Below, piece after piece: positions 25,482-34,581 of a stretch of DNA of 43,631 nucleotides. A program made the position numbers and the translations under genes. The stretch comes from Porphyromonas sp. COT-290 OH3588 (GTDB lineage Bacteria > Bacteroidota > Bacteroidia > Bacteroidales > Porphyromonadaceae), in the NCBI RefSeq assembly GCF_000769075.1, contig NZ_JRFC01000010.1, positions 1-43,631 of the forward strand. Reading direction: 5' to 3'. The number at the start of each line of letters is the position of its first letter. The stretch's first letter is position 1. The notes under the pieces were generated by a model. That model worked only from the letters and a program-made list of their open reading frames with translations. It did not search any database and had not been told where the DNA came from.

Positions 25482-25975
25482 AATTTCTTGAATTTAAGTG
25501 TACGATTATTGATACGGATCAGATAAACTCCAGAGGCCAAGCCTGCCGTAGAGATCCACTCTCCATTGCGATAATAAGAGGTCTGATGTACAAGTCCACC
25601 ATCTAGACCGAATACTAACAAGGGGAAACCTTGTTCCTCCGGAAGCCCCAAGATAGCCACCCCTTGGTCGGAGCTAGCTATACGCAAATCCTTTTGATCT
25701 AGTATAGACTCAATGCCGACATTGTTTTTCGTTTCAAAAACAATCTTGGCGACAGATGTTAGGGGATTGCTGACGGACTTCTCGTTGTGTAAAAGAATCG
25801 TCATATTACCATCCTCAAACGAAATACGCCTAATCTCATGCAAAGCTACATTCACTGGCTCTCCACCTCTGTGGCTGTATAGCTTCAATTTGTCTACAAA
25901 AGGCGTATCTCCCTCGCCGTGGAGTGTAGGCGCCAGAAGCGTCGCTACCAATGTGGTAAGAAGATACTTTTTCAT
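25478..25975 (-). CDS. Small exported protein with T9SS C-terminal sorting domain
   Basis: 165 aa. A signal peptide covers about residues 1-20. A short N-terminal module has HEIRRISFEDGNMTILLHN, a motif common in exported Bacteroidetes proteins. The last ~75 residues look like a type A T9SS (Por) sorting domain: a beta-rich domain with ILGLPEEQG, then LASGVYLIRINN and the terminal KFKKL. In known T9SS cargo this domain directs passage through the outer membrane and is then removed by PorU. With so little sequence outside the domain, the passenger is tiny. It is the first gene of a two-gene unit behind a ~290-nt leader. Confidence 0.75.
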   Translation of the reverse strand: MKKYLLTTLVATLLAPTLHGEGDTPFVDKLKLYSHRGGEPVNVALHEIRRISFEDGNMTILLHNEKSVSNPLTSVAKIVFETKNNVGIESILDQKDLRIASSDQGVAILGLPEEQGFPLLVFGLDGGLVHQTSYYRNGEWISTAGLASGVYLIRINNRTLKFKKL

Positions 25976-26266
25976 GCTAAAAAATTAAAAAATCATGTAG
26001 GGTAGAAACTAGATAAGCTCAAGTCTAAGCGAGATTGTGCCCACTCGGAGCTCATAAAGGATCATTTATCTACGCCATTTGACCTGCGCAGCCTCCCGCC
26101 GTGTGATGCGAGAGGGAAGAGTAAGGATAAGCACCGAGGTCTTCTACCGAGATTGGAGCAACATAGACTTATCTCTAGAGTTATCGGCTCCTCGGAGGAC
26201 AGTGGGACAAGCGTAAACCGCTAGATTAACTCTGGTGTATGTGCCTATTTGTTCTTTTGCATTCGC
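25976..26266 (-). promoter_or_regulatory. Long structured 5' leader of the T9SS-cargo unit
   Basis: Between the predicted start (about 26266) and the ATG at 25975 there are ~290 nt with no long open frame. On the minus strand a CCGAGG (26190-26195) can pair with CCTCGG (26134-26139), while CTCCGAG further on (26044-26050) can pair with CTCGG (26147-26151), so alternative folds are possible. No named riboswitch class is recognised. Confidence 0.4.
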
Positions 26267-26272
26267 TAAGCG

Positions 26273-26303
26273 CAAATATAACAAAAAGTATCAATCACAA
26301 CAA
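26273..26303 (-). promoter_or_regulatory. Promoter of the T9SS-cargo unit
   Basis: On the minus strand TTG (26301-26303), a 20-base spacer and TATATTTG (26273-26280) give a good Bacteroidetes promoter. It lies about 300 bases before the first start codon. Confidence 0.65.
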
Positions 26304-26929
26304 TAACAGTAGAGGTCGCAACAATAACTATCACTCAAATCTATGACGAGTCAAGGAATAGACGCCTTATGGATCTGTTCTAGAGCTCCCACCCCTACTA
26401 TCCTCTCTAGGTATTGTCCTCTCATTTGTCACCTTTTTAGTTAAGGAGTGTAAACAGATTAATATCAAATTTGAATAAGTAAGAGGGGAGTTGGAAAAGA
26501 TCATTTAAAGCCCTCGAGAGATTGATGGGAACATTTTTTCGGATTGTAGGACCAATCCGCTGCAATATGTCCATCAATTCTCAGAGATTAATGGGAAGAA
26601 ATACTCAAAAGTGTGCCAGTAGCACATAGAACACTCCCCAAAAACTAAAATAAAGCACTATATATCATCATCATACAAAAGATCCGTTTTAAGCGGTTAT
26701 ATTCACAGATTTAGGGGGTAAGTGCCCTAGAGAGCTTCAGAGCAACCTAGGGCCTGCCAGAGGGTAAATACACGTTTTGGGGATCCGAGCTGTCAATTGA
26801 CAAGAACACTCAAAACTAACCGAATACTGTAACAGAATGTAAAGAAACAAACTTGTATCATAGGCAAGCAATAGTACATATTCGCCCTGCATTGATTGTC
26901 TCGAGCGACAAGCTCTGTAAGAGTTTGCT
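26304..26929. other. Gene-free stretch upstream of upp, with hairpins
   Basis: About 630 bases with no credible gene. It contains a nested hairpin at 26516-26582 with a direct repeat just after it, and a smaller hairpin at 26725-26752 (CCCTAG ... CTAGGG). No tRNA, known small RNA or mobile-element end is recognised. Confidence 0.5.
26516..26597. repeat. Nested inverted repeat plus direct repeat
   Basis: The outer arms GAGAGATTGATGG (26516-26528) and CCATCAATTCTC (26571-26582) enclose CGGATTG (26540-26546) and CAATCCG (26553-26559). The left arm recurs directly as AGAGATTAATGGGAA at 26583-26597, against AGAGATTGATGGGAA at 26517-26531. It could be a small RNA, an operator or the remnant of a short element. 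Confidence 0.55.
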
Positions 26930-26937
26930 TACCTTTG
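26930..26937 (+). promoter_or_regulatory. -7 element of the upp promoter
   Basis: TACCTTTG matches TAnnTTTG exactly, 22 bases before the upp ATG, implying a short leader of about 16 nt. No TTG is found at standard spacing. Confidence 0.6.
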
Positions 26938-26959
26938 TAGAGATATACATACTATTATT

Positions 26960-27613
26960 ATGCAAGTAAGACACCTTATTGAAGAGCATTCTCTTCTTAG
27001 CCGCTTTGTTGCAGAGATGAGAGATGTGGAGATACAGCACGACCCTCTACGCTTCCGCCGCAACATCGAGAGAGTTGGCGAGATCATGGCATACGAAATC
27101 AGCAAAAAACTCAACTATAGTCTTCGTCCCGTTCGCACACCCCTAGGGGTAGCTGAGTGTGCGTTCATTGAGGATCAGATAGTACTAGGGACTATTCTGC
27201 GTGCCGGCCTCTCCTTCCATCAAGGCTTCCTCAGCTACTTCGATCGAGCCGAAAATGCTTTCGTATCGGCATACCGCAAACACAAAGATCGCCTCAACTT
27301 CGATATCTTCATCGAGTATATCGCTTCCCCTAGCCTAGAGGGCAAGACACTCATCCTTGTAGATCCTATGCTAGCCACAGGTAGCTCGATGGAGCTAGCC
27401 TTCCGTGCACTTCTAACCAAGGGTACTCCAACGGAAATCCACCTCGTATCGATCATCGCAAGTCAAGAGGCCGTAGACTATTTGCAGAGCAAATTCCCAG
27501 AGGCTAACGTACATCTATGGGTAGCAGCCATAGATCCCAAGCTCAATGAGATGGCCTACATCGTACCCGGACTAGGCGATGCTGGCGACCTTGCCTATGG
27601 AGAGAAGCTATAA
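26960..27613 (+). CDS. upp: Uracil phosphoribosyltransferase
   Basis: 217 aa, full length. It salvages uracil with PRPP to give UMP. The PRPP-binding motif is LVDPMLATGSSM near residue 130. The conserved ILRAGLSFHQG sits near 76, and the C-terminal uracil-binding part has YIVPGLGDAGDLAYG. It starts just downstream of a TACCTTTG element. The U32-family gene follows after 15 bases, so the two are probably cotranscribed, without an evident functional link. Confidence 0.97.
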   Translation: MQVRHLIEEHSLLSRFVAEMRDVEIQHDPLRFRRNIERVGEIMAYEISKKLNYSLRPVRTPLGVAECAFIEDQIVLGTILRAGLSFHQGFLSYFDRAENAFVSAYRKHKDRLNFDIFIEYIASPSLEGKTLILVDPMLATGSSMELAFRALLTKGTPTEIHLVSIIASQEAVDYLQSKFPEANVHLWVAAIDPKLNEMAYIVPGLGDAGDLAYGEKL

Positions 27614-27628
27614 GGCCCAGTAGCCACG

Positions 27629-29509
27629 ATGCCTATCAAATCTCCTCGCCCGATCGAGCTCCTTGCTCCAGCCAAAGACCTCGAGACAGCCCGGGCCGCT
27701 ATCCAGCATGGCGCCGATGCTGTCTACATTGGTGCCCCAAAATTTGGTGCTCGATCGGCCGCAGGGGTGCCACTCGAGGATCTTCGTCGCCTGACCCAAG
27801 AGGCTCATCTCTATGGCGTGCGGATCTATGTAGCACTCAATACGATCTTATATGACCATGAGCTAAGCGAGGTAGAGTCCCTTATTTGGGATATTTGGCG
27901 TGCTGGAGCAGATGCCCTCATCGTGCAAGATATGGGCGTAACCAAAATGAATCTCCCCCCTATACCACTGCATGCCAGCACCCAGTGCGACACAACAGAG
28001 GTAGAAGACGCACTACATCTAGAGGGGCTTGGGTTTGAACAAATCGTACTGGCCCGTGAGCTCAATGTAGAGCAAGTAAGACGTATCTACGCAGCCGTTA
28101 GCCGCCCACTAGAGGTATTCGTACACGGGGCCCTATGCGTGAGCTACAGTGGGCGATGCTATCTGTCGGAGGAGGAAACCAAACGCTCGGCTAATAGAGG
28201 GGCGTGCTCGCAGCAGTGTCGCCTACCCTACGATCTCGTAGATAGCCAAGGGCAAGTCATACGTAGCCAAGAGCATCTACTCTCGCCCATGGACCTCAAT
28301 AGAGCGGAGATACTAGAGGAGCTATTGGCAGCAGGGGCATCGTCGCTCAAGATAGAGGGGCGACTCAAGGGGATCAGCTACGTCAAAAACATCACAGCCC
28401 ACTACCGCCAGAGACTCGATAGTATTATCGCTCAGCACCCCGAGCTATACCGACGGGCATCGCTCGGGCGGCACACCTATGAGTTTACGCCCAACCCATA
28501 CAAGAGCTTCAATAGAGGCTTTACGCAGTATCAGCTACACCTAGCCACACCTCAGAGGCACAACGACACCATCATCAACCCATATTCACCCAAGAGCCAA
28601 GGCGAGTACTTGGGTACCCTCACCCGCAGTAGCAAGGGTGTCTATCAGCTCTCCGACACTACGGATCTGAGCAACGGAGATGGCCTACTCTACATCACCC
28701 CTCATGGGGAAGTCGGCGGGGTCAATGTTAATCGTGCTCTCGGATCCGGGGCATTTCAGCCAGCTCGACCGATCGACATTCCACGAGGCAGTCGTGTCTT
28801 CCGAAATCAAGATCAGGCCTTCGAGCGCCAACTGAGTAGCCCCTCTGCTTCAAGGCGCTTACCTGTGGGCATCAGATTATCCCAACTCTCGTGGGGGCTT
28901 TTACTGGAGATGTGGCTAATCGATATGCCTCGACTTAGAGTGAGTAGAAGCACGGCTCTAGAACTTGAGCCTGCCAAGAAGTTTGACCAAGAGCGTCTGC
29001 GTAGCGAGATAAGCAAACTTGGAGATAGCATCTTTGTCGCCGAGGAGAGCATAGTAGACTTCTCAGGGCAGGCGCCTTTCGTGCCTCTATCTATACTCGG
29101 TGAACTAAGGCGTATGACGACCCAAGCTCTACTACGAGCTGTGACGCTGTACCGACGCCCAGATCGTAGTGCACGTACACTGGCGATGAAACATCTAGAT
29201 CGCAGCACTCTACCACCACGACCTCGGCTCTTGGCCGACTACAAAGCCAATATATCCAATCGGCTGGCTAGAGAGCACTACCAAGAGCTAGGCTATGAAC
29301 AGCAACAAGCAGCATACGAGCTGGCGCCTGTCTCAGGAGCAGAGTTGATGTGTACCAAACACTGCATCAGACACTATCTAGGCTATTGCACACGAGAGCA
29401 AGGTAAGCCTCTACCCTACTCTGAGCCACTCTACCTCTGCCAGAGAGGGCAGCGACTGCGTCTGAGTTTCGACTGCGTCAAATGCCAGATGTTCCTATAT
29501 AAAGACTAG
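27629..29509 (+). CDS. U32 peptidase-family protein, RlhA-like (probable RNA hydroxylation)
   Basis: 626 aa. The N-terminal U32 barrel (about 8-300) opens with IELLAPAKDLETARAAI and carries VHGALCVSYSGRCYLS and RGACSQQCRLPYDL, whose cysteines are a family hallmark. A middle part (about 330-560) corresponds to the extension of long U32 proteins (DUF3656 type). The Cys-rich end has CTKHCIRHYLGYC and FDCVKCQM. The length matches E. coli RlhA (23S rRNA C2501 hydroxylation) better than the ~330-aa P. gingivalis PrtC collagenase or ~450-aa TrhP. Family members are often annotated as collagenases; RNA hydroxylation is the better supported role for the long form, but here it is inference. Confidence 0.85.
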   Translation: MPIKSPRPIELLAPAKDLETARAAIQHGADAVYIGAPKFGARSAAGVPLEDLRRLTQEAHLYGVRIYVALNTILYDHELSEVESLIWDIWRAGADALIVQDMGVTKMNLPPIPLHASTQCDTTEVEDALHLEGLGFEQIVLARELNVEQVRRIYAAVSRPLEVFVHGALCVSYSGRCYLSEEETKRSANRGACSQQCRLPYDLVDSQGQVIRSQEHLLSPMDLNRAEILEELLAAGASSLKIEGRLKGISYVKNITAHYRQRLDSIIAQHPELYRRASLGRHTYEFTPNPYKSFNRGFTQYQLHLATPQRHNDTIINPYSPKSQGEYLGTLTRSSKGVYQLSDTTDLSNGDGLLYITPHGEVGGVNVNRALGSGAFQPARPIDIPRGSRVFRNQDQAFERQLSSPSASRRLPVGIRLSQLSWGLLLEMWLIDMPRLRVSRSTALELEPAKKFDQERLRSEISKLGDSIFVAEESIVDFSGQAPFVPLSILGELRRMTTQALLRAVTLYRRPDRSARTLAMKHLDRSTLPPRPRLLADYKANISNRLAREHYQELGYEQQQAAYELAPVSGAELMCTKHCIRHYLGYCTREQGKPLPYSEPLYLCQRGQRLRLSFDCVKCQMFLYKD

Positions 29510-29520
29510 AGCTAAACACA

Positions 29521-29583
29521 AGGCGAAGCTGTGCGTCTTGGCGGTTGGTTTGCCTAACTGGTCAGGACTTGGAGCTTCGTCCT
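29521..29583 (+). terminator. Weak hairpin after the U32 gene
   Basis: AGGCGAAGCT (29521-29530) can pair with AGCTTCGTCCT (29573-29583) with one bulge, 12 bases after the stop. It has no T-tract, so a terminator role is uncertain. Confidence 0.3.
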
Positions 29584-29663
29584 AGGCCTCTCCGAGCACC
29601 TTACATCTGGCGTATCTTGAAGGCGAGAGATTAGGCTCAAATTTGGGTGTAGCTTTCATTGGT

Positions 29664-29695
29664 TTTGGTCGCAGAGATAATTATTACTACCTTTG
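29664..29695 (+). promoter_or_regulatory. Promoter of rimP-nusA-infB
   Basis: TTTG (29664-29667), a 20-base spacer and TACCTTTG (29688-29695) form an almost ideal Bacteroidetes promoter, about 75 bases before rimP. Confidence 0.8.
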
Positions 29696-29707
29696 CGTGT
29701 AGTTGGG

Positions 29708-29740
29708 AATGGAGGAGGCGCAAGGCTTCCTCCATTTTCA
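29708..29740 (+). promoter_or_regulatory. Attenuator-like hairpin in the rimP leader
   Basis: AATGGAGGA (29708-29716) pairs with TCCTCCATT (29728-29736), extended inward by GGC/GCT-type pairs to about 12 bp with a 5-nt loop, and followed by TTTTCATT. It starts about 7 bases after the predicted transcription start, so it may act on nascent transcripts of the operon encoding NusA. Confidence 0.6.
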
Positions 29741-29768
29741 TTAAGATGATTTATAATAGTTTAGTCTT

Positions 29769-30239
29769 ATGATCGACAAGCAAGTAGTAGAAACAATCGT
29801 CAGCCAGTATCTAGAGAGCGAACTCCCAGAGTTGTACCTCGTCGATATTGCTGTCCATCCGGGGAATAGAATCGTCGTAGAGCTCGGCTCGGACGAAGGA
29901 GTTGGCATCGATGAGTGTGTGCATATTACCAAACACATAGAGAGCAATCTGGATAGAGAAGTGGAGGACTACGAGCTTGAGGTCGGTTCGGCTGGACTCA
30001 CCTCCCCATTCAAAGTGCTACGCCAGTACGAAGCTGCCATCGGCGAAGAAGTCGAGGTGCTGTGTCGTGGTGGTGTCAAGGAGAAGGGTGTACTGCTCTC
30101 TGCTACCGCCGAGGCTATCGGTCTACAAGTTGTACGCCGCATCAAGCCCGAGGGAGCTAAGCGTAAGCAAGATGTAGAGCAAGAGCTCAGCATATCGATG
30201 GAAGAGATTTTACAGACGAAAAGAATAATAAAAATATAA
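29769..30239 (+). CDS. rimP: Ribosome maturation factor RimP
   Basis: 156 aa, normal length. It is needed for maturation of the 30S subunit. The N-terminal domain has the family pattern LYLVDIAVHPGNRIVVELGSDEG and the IDECVHITKHIE helix; YELEVGSAGLTSPFK matches the conserved YxLEVSSPGLxxPL region. The C-terminal SH3-like part (about 85-156) follows. It is the first gene of the conserved order rimP-nusA-infB, 7 bases before nusA, and is preceded by a strong promoter and a leader hairpin. Confidence 0.96.
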   Translation: MIDKQVVETIVSQYLESELPELYLVDIAVHPGNRIVVELGSDEGVGIDECVHITKHIESNLDREVEDYELEVGSAGLTSPFKVLRQYEAAIGEEVEVLCRGGVKEKGVLLSATAEAIGLQVVRRIKPEGAKRKQDVEQELSISMEEILQTKRIIKI

Positions 30240-30246
30240 GATCCCA

Positions 30247-31563
30247 ATGGCAAAAAAGAAAGAAACAGTGAGCATGATCGACTCGCTGGCTGAGTTCAAA
30301 GACCTCAAAAACATCAACAAGGAAACGATGATCAACGTACTGGAGGATTCCTTCCGCAACGTGCTATCTAAGATTTATGGTACAGACGAGAACTGCACGG
30401 TGATCATCAACCCCGAGAGAGGTGACTTCGAGATTTGGCGCACTCGCCGTGTCGTGAACAATGGAGAGGTAATAGATGCTGCTCGAGAAATTGCTCTCAA
30501 AGATGCCCAACTCGTAGACCCTCACTGTGAGGTAGGAGAAGAGGTAACTGAGGCTGTAGATTTCTCGGCCTTTGGTCGCCGTGCGGTGATTAATCTGCGC
30601 CAAGCACTAGCAAGCAAGATACTAGACCTACAAAAAGACAACTTCTACAACAAGTTCAAGGATCGCATCGGTCAGCTCATCACTGCCGAGGTCTATCAAG
30701 TATGGAAGCGCGAAGCTCTGCTATTGGACGACGAGGGCAACGAGCTGCTCCTGCCCAAGAGCGAGCAGATCCCCGGAGATTTCTTCCGCAAAGGAGAAAC
30801 CGTGCGTGCCGTGATCGAGCGTGTAGAAAATGAAAATAACAACCCCAAGGTTATACTCTCTCGTGTGAGTGGAGAGTTCCTCAAGCGTCTGCTCGAGCTG
30901 AACGTCCCCGAGATCGCAGACGGACTAATCACGCTGCGAGCAGTGGCTCGTGTACCGGGAGAGCGTGCCAAGATCGCAGTGGAGAGCTACGACGATCGCA
31001 TCGACCCAGTGGGCGCTTGCGTAGGCGTGAATGGTTCTCGTATCAGAGGTATCGTGCGTGAGCTACGTGGAGAGAATATCGACGTTACGACCTATACCTC
31101 CAATACACTCCTCTTTATTCAGCGTGCTCTCAGCCCTGCCAAGATATCCGCTATCACGCTTAGCGACGATCCTGAGGATCGCCAAGCAGAGGTCTACATG
31201 CGTCCCGAAGAGGTGCCATTGGCTATCGGTAAGAATGCATCGAACCTCAAGCTAGCATCTCTGCTGACAGGCTACAAGATCGAGGTATTCCGTGACGGTG
31301 AAACTGGTGAGGAGGATATCTACCTAGATGAGTTCGATGACGAAATCGACAGCTGGGTAATCGATCTATTCAAGACCTATGGCTACACCACAGCCAAGTC
31401 TGTCTTGAAGAAGAGCAGAGAGGAGCTCATCGCAAGCATCGACCTAGAAGAAGCTACGATCGACAACGTGCTACAAGTACTAAGAAGTGAGTTCGGCGAT
31501 GAAGATTTCAACAATACAGAGGACGAAGAAGAAGGCGCATCGGAAGAAACTCCAGAGGCGTAA
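30247..31563 (+). CDS. nusA: Transcription termination/antitermination protein NusA
   Basis: 438 aa. It binds RNA polymerase and modulates pausing, termination and antitermination. Domains in order: the N-terminal polymerase-binding domain (about 1-130, with the MINVLEDSFRN helix), S1 (about 135-200), and KH1/KH2 (about 210-350, with DPVGACVGVNGSRIRGIVREL and PLAIGKNASNLKLAS). A short helical region and an acidic C-terminus (NNTEDEEEGASEE) follow. It lacks the two full C-terminal acidic repeats of E. coli NusA, as is usual outside proteobacteria. infB follows after 24 bases. Confidence 0.97.
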   Translation: MAKKKETVSMIDSLAEFKDLKNINKETMINVLEDSFRNVLSKIYGTDENCTVIINPERGDFEIWRTRRVVNNGEVIDAAREIALKDAQLVDPHCEVGEEVTEAVDFSAFGRRAVINLRQALASKILDLQKDNFYNKFKDRIGQLITAEVYQVWKREALLLDDEGNELLLPKSEQIPGDFFRKGETVRAVIERVENENNNPKVILSRVSGEFLKRLLELNVPEIADGLITLRAVARVPGERAKIAVESYDDRIDPVGACVGVNGSRIRGIVRELRGENIDVTTYTSNTLLFIQRALSPAKISAITLSDDPEDRQAEVYMRPEEVPLAIGKNASNLKLASLLTGYKIEVFRDGETGEEDIYLDEFDDEIDSWVIDLFKTYGYTTAKSVLKKSREELIASIDLEEATIDNVLQVLRSEFGDEDFNNTEDEEEGASEETPEA

Positions 31564-31587
31564 TACTAACCTAGAAGACAAGAGAAT

Positions 31588-34458
31588 ATGCCTAAAGAGA
31601 TAAAACTTATAGACCTTGCTCGCAAGTTGAGCGTCGGTGTCGCCTCCATCAGTAGTTCCATAGAGAAGAAAGGACTTGTAGAGAGCCCCAACCCAAATAC
31701 ACGTGTCGGGATAGACATCGTGAATCAAATGATTAGCGAATATGGCAAGGGCCTTAGCAAGGACAAGATCGAGCAGATCCGCCAAGAGCTGATGGCAGAG
31801 CCCAAGAAGGCCGATGCCACAGAGAACAAGACGACTGCCGCCAAGGAGAAGAAGAAGCAAGAGGTAGAAACGAAAGTACCCAGTGACCTCAAGCCTCAGT
31901 TCAAGATCGTTGGCAATATCAACGACGCGAAGAAGGCTACGGCAGAAGCTAAGCCTAAAGAGATGGCTAAACCCAAGAGCGAACCTACACCGGCAGAACC
32001 TAAAGTAACCACGGCGCCCAAGGCCGAGGAGGTTAAGCCCCAACTAGAAGCCAAGCCAGAGGTTAAACCAGAACCCAAACCCGAGCCTAAACCCATAGTA
32101 GAAGCTGTAAAGGTGGAAGCCCCTAAGAAGCCAGAGCCTGTACCACAGGTAGAGGCTCCTAAGGAGGCGACAGCTGAGGCTAGCGATGTTTATCGTGCAT
32201 CTACGCCTTCGGTAAATATCCAGTTCAAGGTCGTGGACAAAATCGATCTCTCGGCGATCAACGACTCTATGCGTCCTGCCAAGAAATCTCGCAGCGAACG
32301 TGCTAAGGAAGAGCGTAAGAAACGCCAAAGGATCAATAAGAATGCCGTAGACGTCAAGGCAGAGGCTGCCAAAGTAAGTGGTAGCACCAACGGGCAAGGC
32401 AAGAAGAAAAGCTCTGGCTCTGCTCAAGGCAACCAGAAGTCCAGTGGCATGGGCAATACAGGTAACCAAGGTCGCCCCAACGCCCAGAACCAAGAAGTCG
32501 GACGCAAGGCAAAGAAGCAAAAGAAGGCCGACGTTAAGCCTATAGTAACGGACGAGGACGTACAGAGGCAGGTTAAGGAAACTTTAGCTCGCCTAACTAG
32601 TGGTAAGCAATCCACCAAGGGAGCTAAGTATAGAAAGGAGAAGCGTACCGCCGTTCGCCACGCAGCCGAGGAGGCAAGAGAGCGTGACGAACAAGAGAGC
32701 CGCACCCTCAAGCTCACAGAGTTTGTGACCGTGAGCGACCTAGCCAGTATGATGGACGTCCCCGTCACTCAGGTTATCGGTACTTGCATGAGTCTTGGAC
32801 TTATGGTATCGATCAATATGCGTCTTGATGCAGAAACTATCGACATCGTAGCCGAGGAGTTTGGCTTCACTACCGAGTTCGTAAGTGCCGATGTGGTCGA
32901 GTCTATTAGCCAAGACGAGGAGGTGGATAGAGAAGAAGATCTAGTGAGTCGTCCGCCTATCGTGACCGTAATGGGACACGTAGACCATGGTAAGACCTCT
33001 CTACTAGACCGCCTACGCAACACCAATGTCATCGAAGGTGAAGCTGGTGGTATCACACAGCATATCGGGGCATACAGCCTCAAGCTCTCCAGTGGCAAAC
33101 GTATTACATTCTTAGATACTCCGGGGCACGAAGCATTCACGGCAATGCGTGCACGTGGTGCGAAGATTACAGACATTGCGATCATCATCGTAGCGGCCGA
33201 CGACGATGTGATGCCTCAGACCAAGGAAGCTATCAACCATGCTGCAGCTGCTGGTGTACCCATCGTTTTTGCGATCAACAAGATCGACAAACCAAGTGCC
33301 AACCCAGACCGTATTCGTGAGCAGCTCGCTGCGATGAACTACCTTGTAGAGGAATGGGGCGGTAAGTATCAGTGCCAAGAGATCTCGGCCAAGCAAGGGC
33401 TCAACATCGAGGAGCTACTAGAAAAAGTGCTGCTCGAGGCCGAACTACTAGAGCTACGAGCCAATCCGAAACGCCGTGCTGTTGGCTCGATTATCGAGTC
33501 ATCTCTCGACAAGGGTCGTGGCTATGTGGCTACAGTAATGGTACAGAATGGAACACTCTCTACGGGTGATGTGGTGCTCTCGGGGACATACTTTGGTAAG
33601 GTTAAGGCGATGTTCAACGAACGTAATCAGCGTGTTAATTCGGCTGGACCAAGTGAGCCTGTACTGGTGCTAGGTCTAGACGGAGCGCCTACGGCTGGAG
33701 AAACATTCAACGTCATGGAAACCGAGCAGGAGGCCCGTAGCATTGCCAGCAAGCGTGAACAGCTCAAACGAGAGCAAGACAACCGTACGAAGAAAGGGCT
33801 TACCCTCGACGAGCTTGCACGTCGTCGTGCTTTGGGCAACTTCCAAGAACTCAACGTCATCATCAAGGGTGACGTGGACGGCTCTATCGAGGCCCTTAGC
33901 GACTCGCTCATTCGCCTATCTACCGAGGAAATTCAAGTGAACGTTATCCATAAGGGTGTAGGAGCAATCTCCGAAAGCGATGTGGTACTAGCATCGGCTT
34001 CTTCAGCCATCATCATCGGCTTCCAAGTTCGTCCTATGCAGGCAGCTAAGCGTAAGGCTGAAGCCGAGGGCGTAGAGATCCGCACCTACTCGATCATCTA
34101 CGACACGATTGAGGATATCAAGAGTGCTATGGAGGGTATGCTATCACCAGAGATCAAGGAGAACGTGGTGGCTAACCTCGAGGTACAGCAGACCTTCAAG
34201 ATTACCAAGGTTGGTACGATCGCAGGGTGTATGGTACTTGAGGGTAAGATCAAGCGCTCCAACAAGATCCGCCTTATCCGCGATGGTATCGTGAAGTACT
34301 CTGGTGCTCTAGGTTCGCTCAAGCGCTTCAAAGACGATGCCAAGGAAGTAGTAATGGGTCAGGACTGTGGTCTAAACATCGATGGCTACAACGACATCAT
34401 GGTCGGCGACATCATCGAAGCCTACGAAGAGATCGAAATCAAAAAGACACTTGACTAG
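31588..34458 (+). CDS. infB: Translation initiation factor IF-2
   Basis: 956 aa. A GTPase that places initiator tRNA on the 30S subunit. An N-terminal IF2_N-type module (about 1-50) is followed by a long low-complexity linker rich in Lys, Pro, Glu and Ala (about 70-360, including PEPKPEPKP) and a second IF2_N-like part around 370-430. The G domain carries G1 GHVDHGKTS (from residue 463), G3 DTPGHEAF and G4 NKID; domains II-IV and the C-terminal fMet-tRNA-binding part end the protein. The linker is variable in all Bacteroidetes. It is the last gene of rimP-nusA-infB, with a bidirectional terminator after it. Confidence 0.98.
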   Translation: MPKEIKLIDLARKLSVGVASISSSIEKKGLVESPNPNTRVGIDIVNQMISEYGKGLSKDKIEQIRQELMAEPKKADATENKTTAAKEKKKQEVETKVPSDLKPQFKIVGNINDAKKATAEAKPKEMAKPKSEPTPAEPKVTTAPKAEEVKPQLEAKPEVKPEPKPEPKPIVEAVKVEAPKKPEPVPQVEAPKEATAEASDVYRASTPSVNIQFKVVDKIDLSAINDSMRPAKKSRSERAKEERKKRQRINKNAVDVKAEAAKVSGSTNGQGKKKSSGSAQGNQKSSGMGNTGNQGRPNAQNQEVGRKAKKQKKADVKPIVTDEDVQRQVKETLARLTSGKQSTKGAKYRKEKRTAVRHAAEEARERDEQESRTLKLTEFVTVSDLASMMDVPVTQVIGTCMSLGLMVSINMRLDAETIDIVAEEFGFTTEFVSADVVESISQDEEVDREEDLVSRPPIVTVMGHVDHGKTSLLDRLRNTNVIEGEAGGITQHIGAYSLKLSSGKRITFLDTPGHEAFTAMRARGAKITDIAIIIVAADDDVMPQTKEAINHAAAAGVPIVFAINKIDKPSANPDRIREQLAAMNYLVEEWGGKYQCQEISAKQGLNIEELLEKVLLEAELLELRANPKRRAVGSIIESSLDKGRGYVATVMVQNGTLSTGDVVLSGTYFGKVKAMFNERNQRVNSAGPSEPVLVLGLDGAPTAGETFNVMETEQEARSIASKREQLKREQDNRTKKGLTLDELARRRALGNFQELNVIIKGDVDGSIEALSDSLIRLSTEEIQVNVIHKGVGAISESDVVLASASSAIIIGFQVRPMQAAKRKAEAEGVEIRTYSIIYDTIEDIKSAMEGMLSPEIKENVVANLEVQQTFKITKVGTIAGCMVLEGKIKRSNKIRLIRDGIVKYSGALGSLKRFKDDAKEVVMGQDCGLNIDGYNDIMVGDIIEAYEEIEIKKTLD

Positions 34459-34499
34459 AAGGCTGCTAGGATCTAGTAAAGTCCTAGGATATAAGTAGC

Positions 34500-34540
34500 A
34501 AAGGCGGTGCATTGATTTATTTCGATGCACCGCCCTTTCA
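34500..34540. terminator. Bidirectional terminator between infB and hemG
   Basis: GGCGGTGCAT (34503-34512) and ATGCACCGCC (34525-34534) form a perfect 10-bp stem with a 12-nt loop, flanked by AAA and CTTT. It serves two convergent genes. Confidence 0.8.
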
Positions 34541-34581
34541 TATATGAGATGATATAAGTTTAGCTCATAGTGTAGATAGAT

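Noticed and set aside
26134-26151. GGTAGAAGACCTCGG on the minus strand resembles a cobalamin riboswitch B12 box
   Set aside because: The other conserved parts (the TTAA..GGGA segment and the following stem) are absent or unrecognisable, and the box itself has mismatches in its flanks.
27629-29509. PrtC-type collagenase annotation for the U32 gene
   Set aside because: It is nearly twice the length of PrtC and has the Cys-rich end and extension of the RlhA-like long form; protease activity cannot be supported from sequence.
32040-32110. KPEPKPEPK repeat in infB as a possible phase-variable tract
   Set aside because: Such linkers are normal in IF-2, and the repeats are in multiples of codons without a long simple nucleotide tract.
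31480-32520. Long open frames antisense to infB
   Set aside because: They are hydrophobic or Ser/Leu-rich mirror images of the Lys/Glu/Pro-rich linker codons, with no start context or family match.
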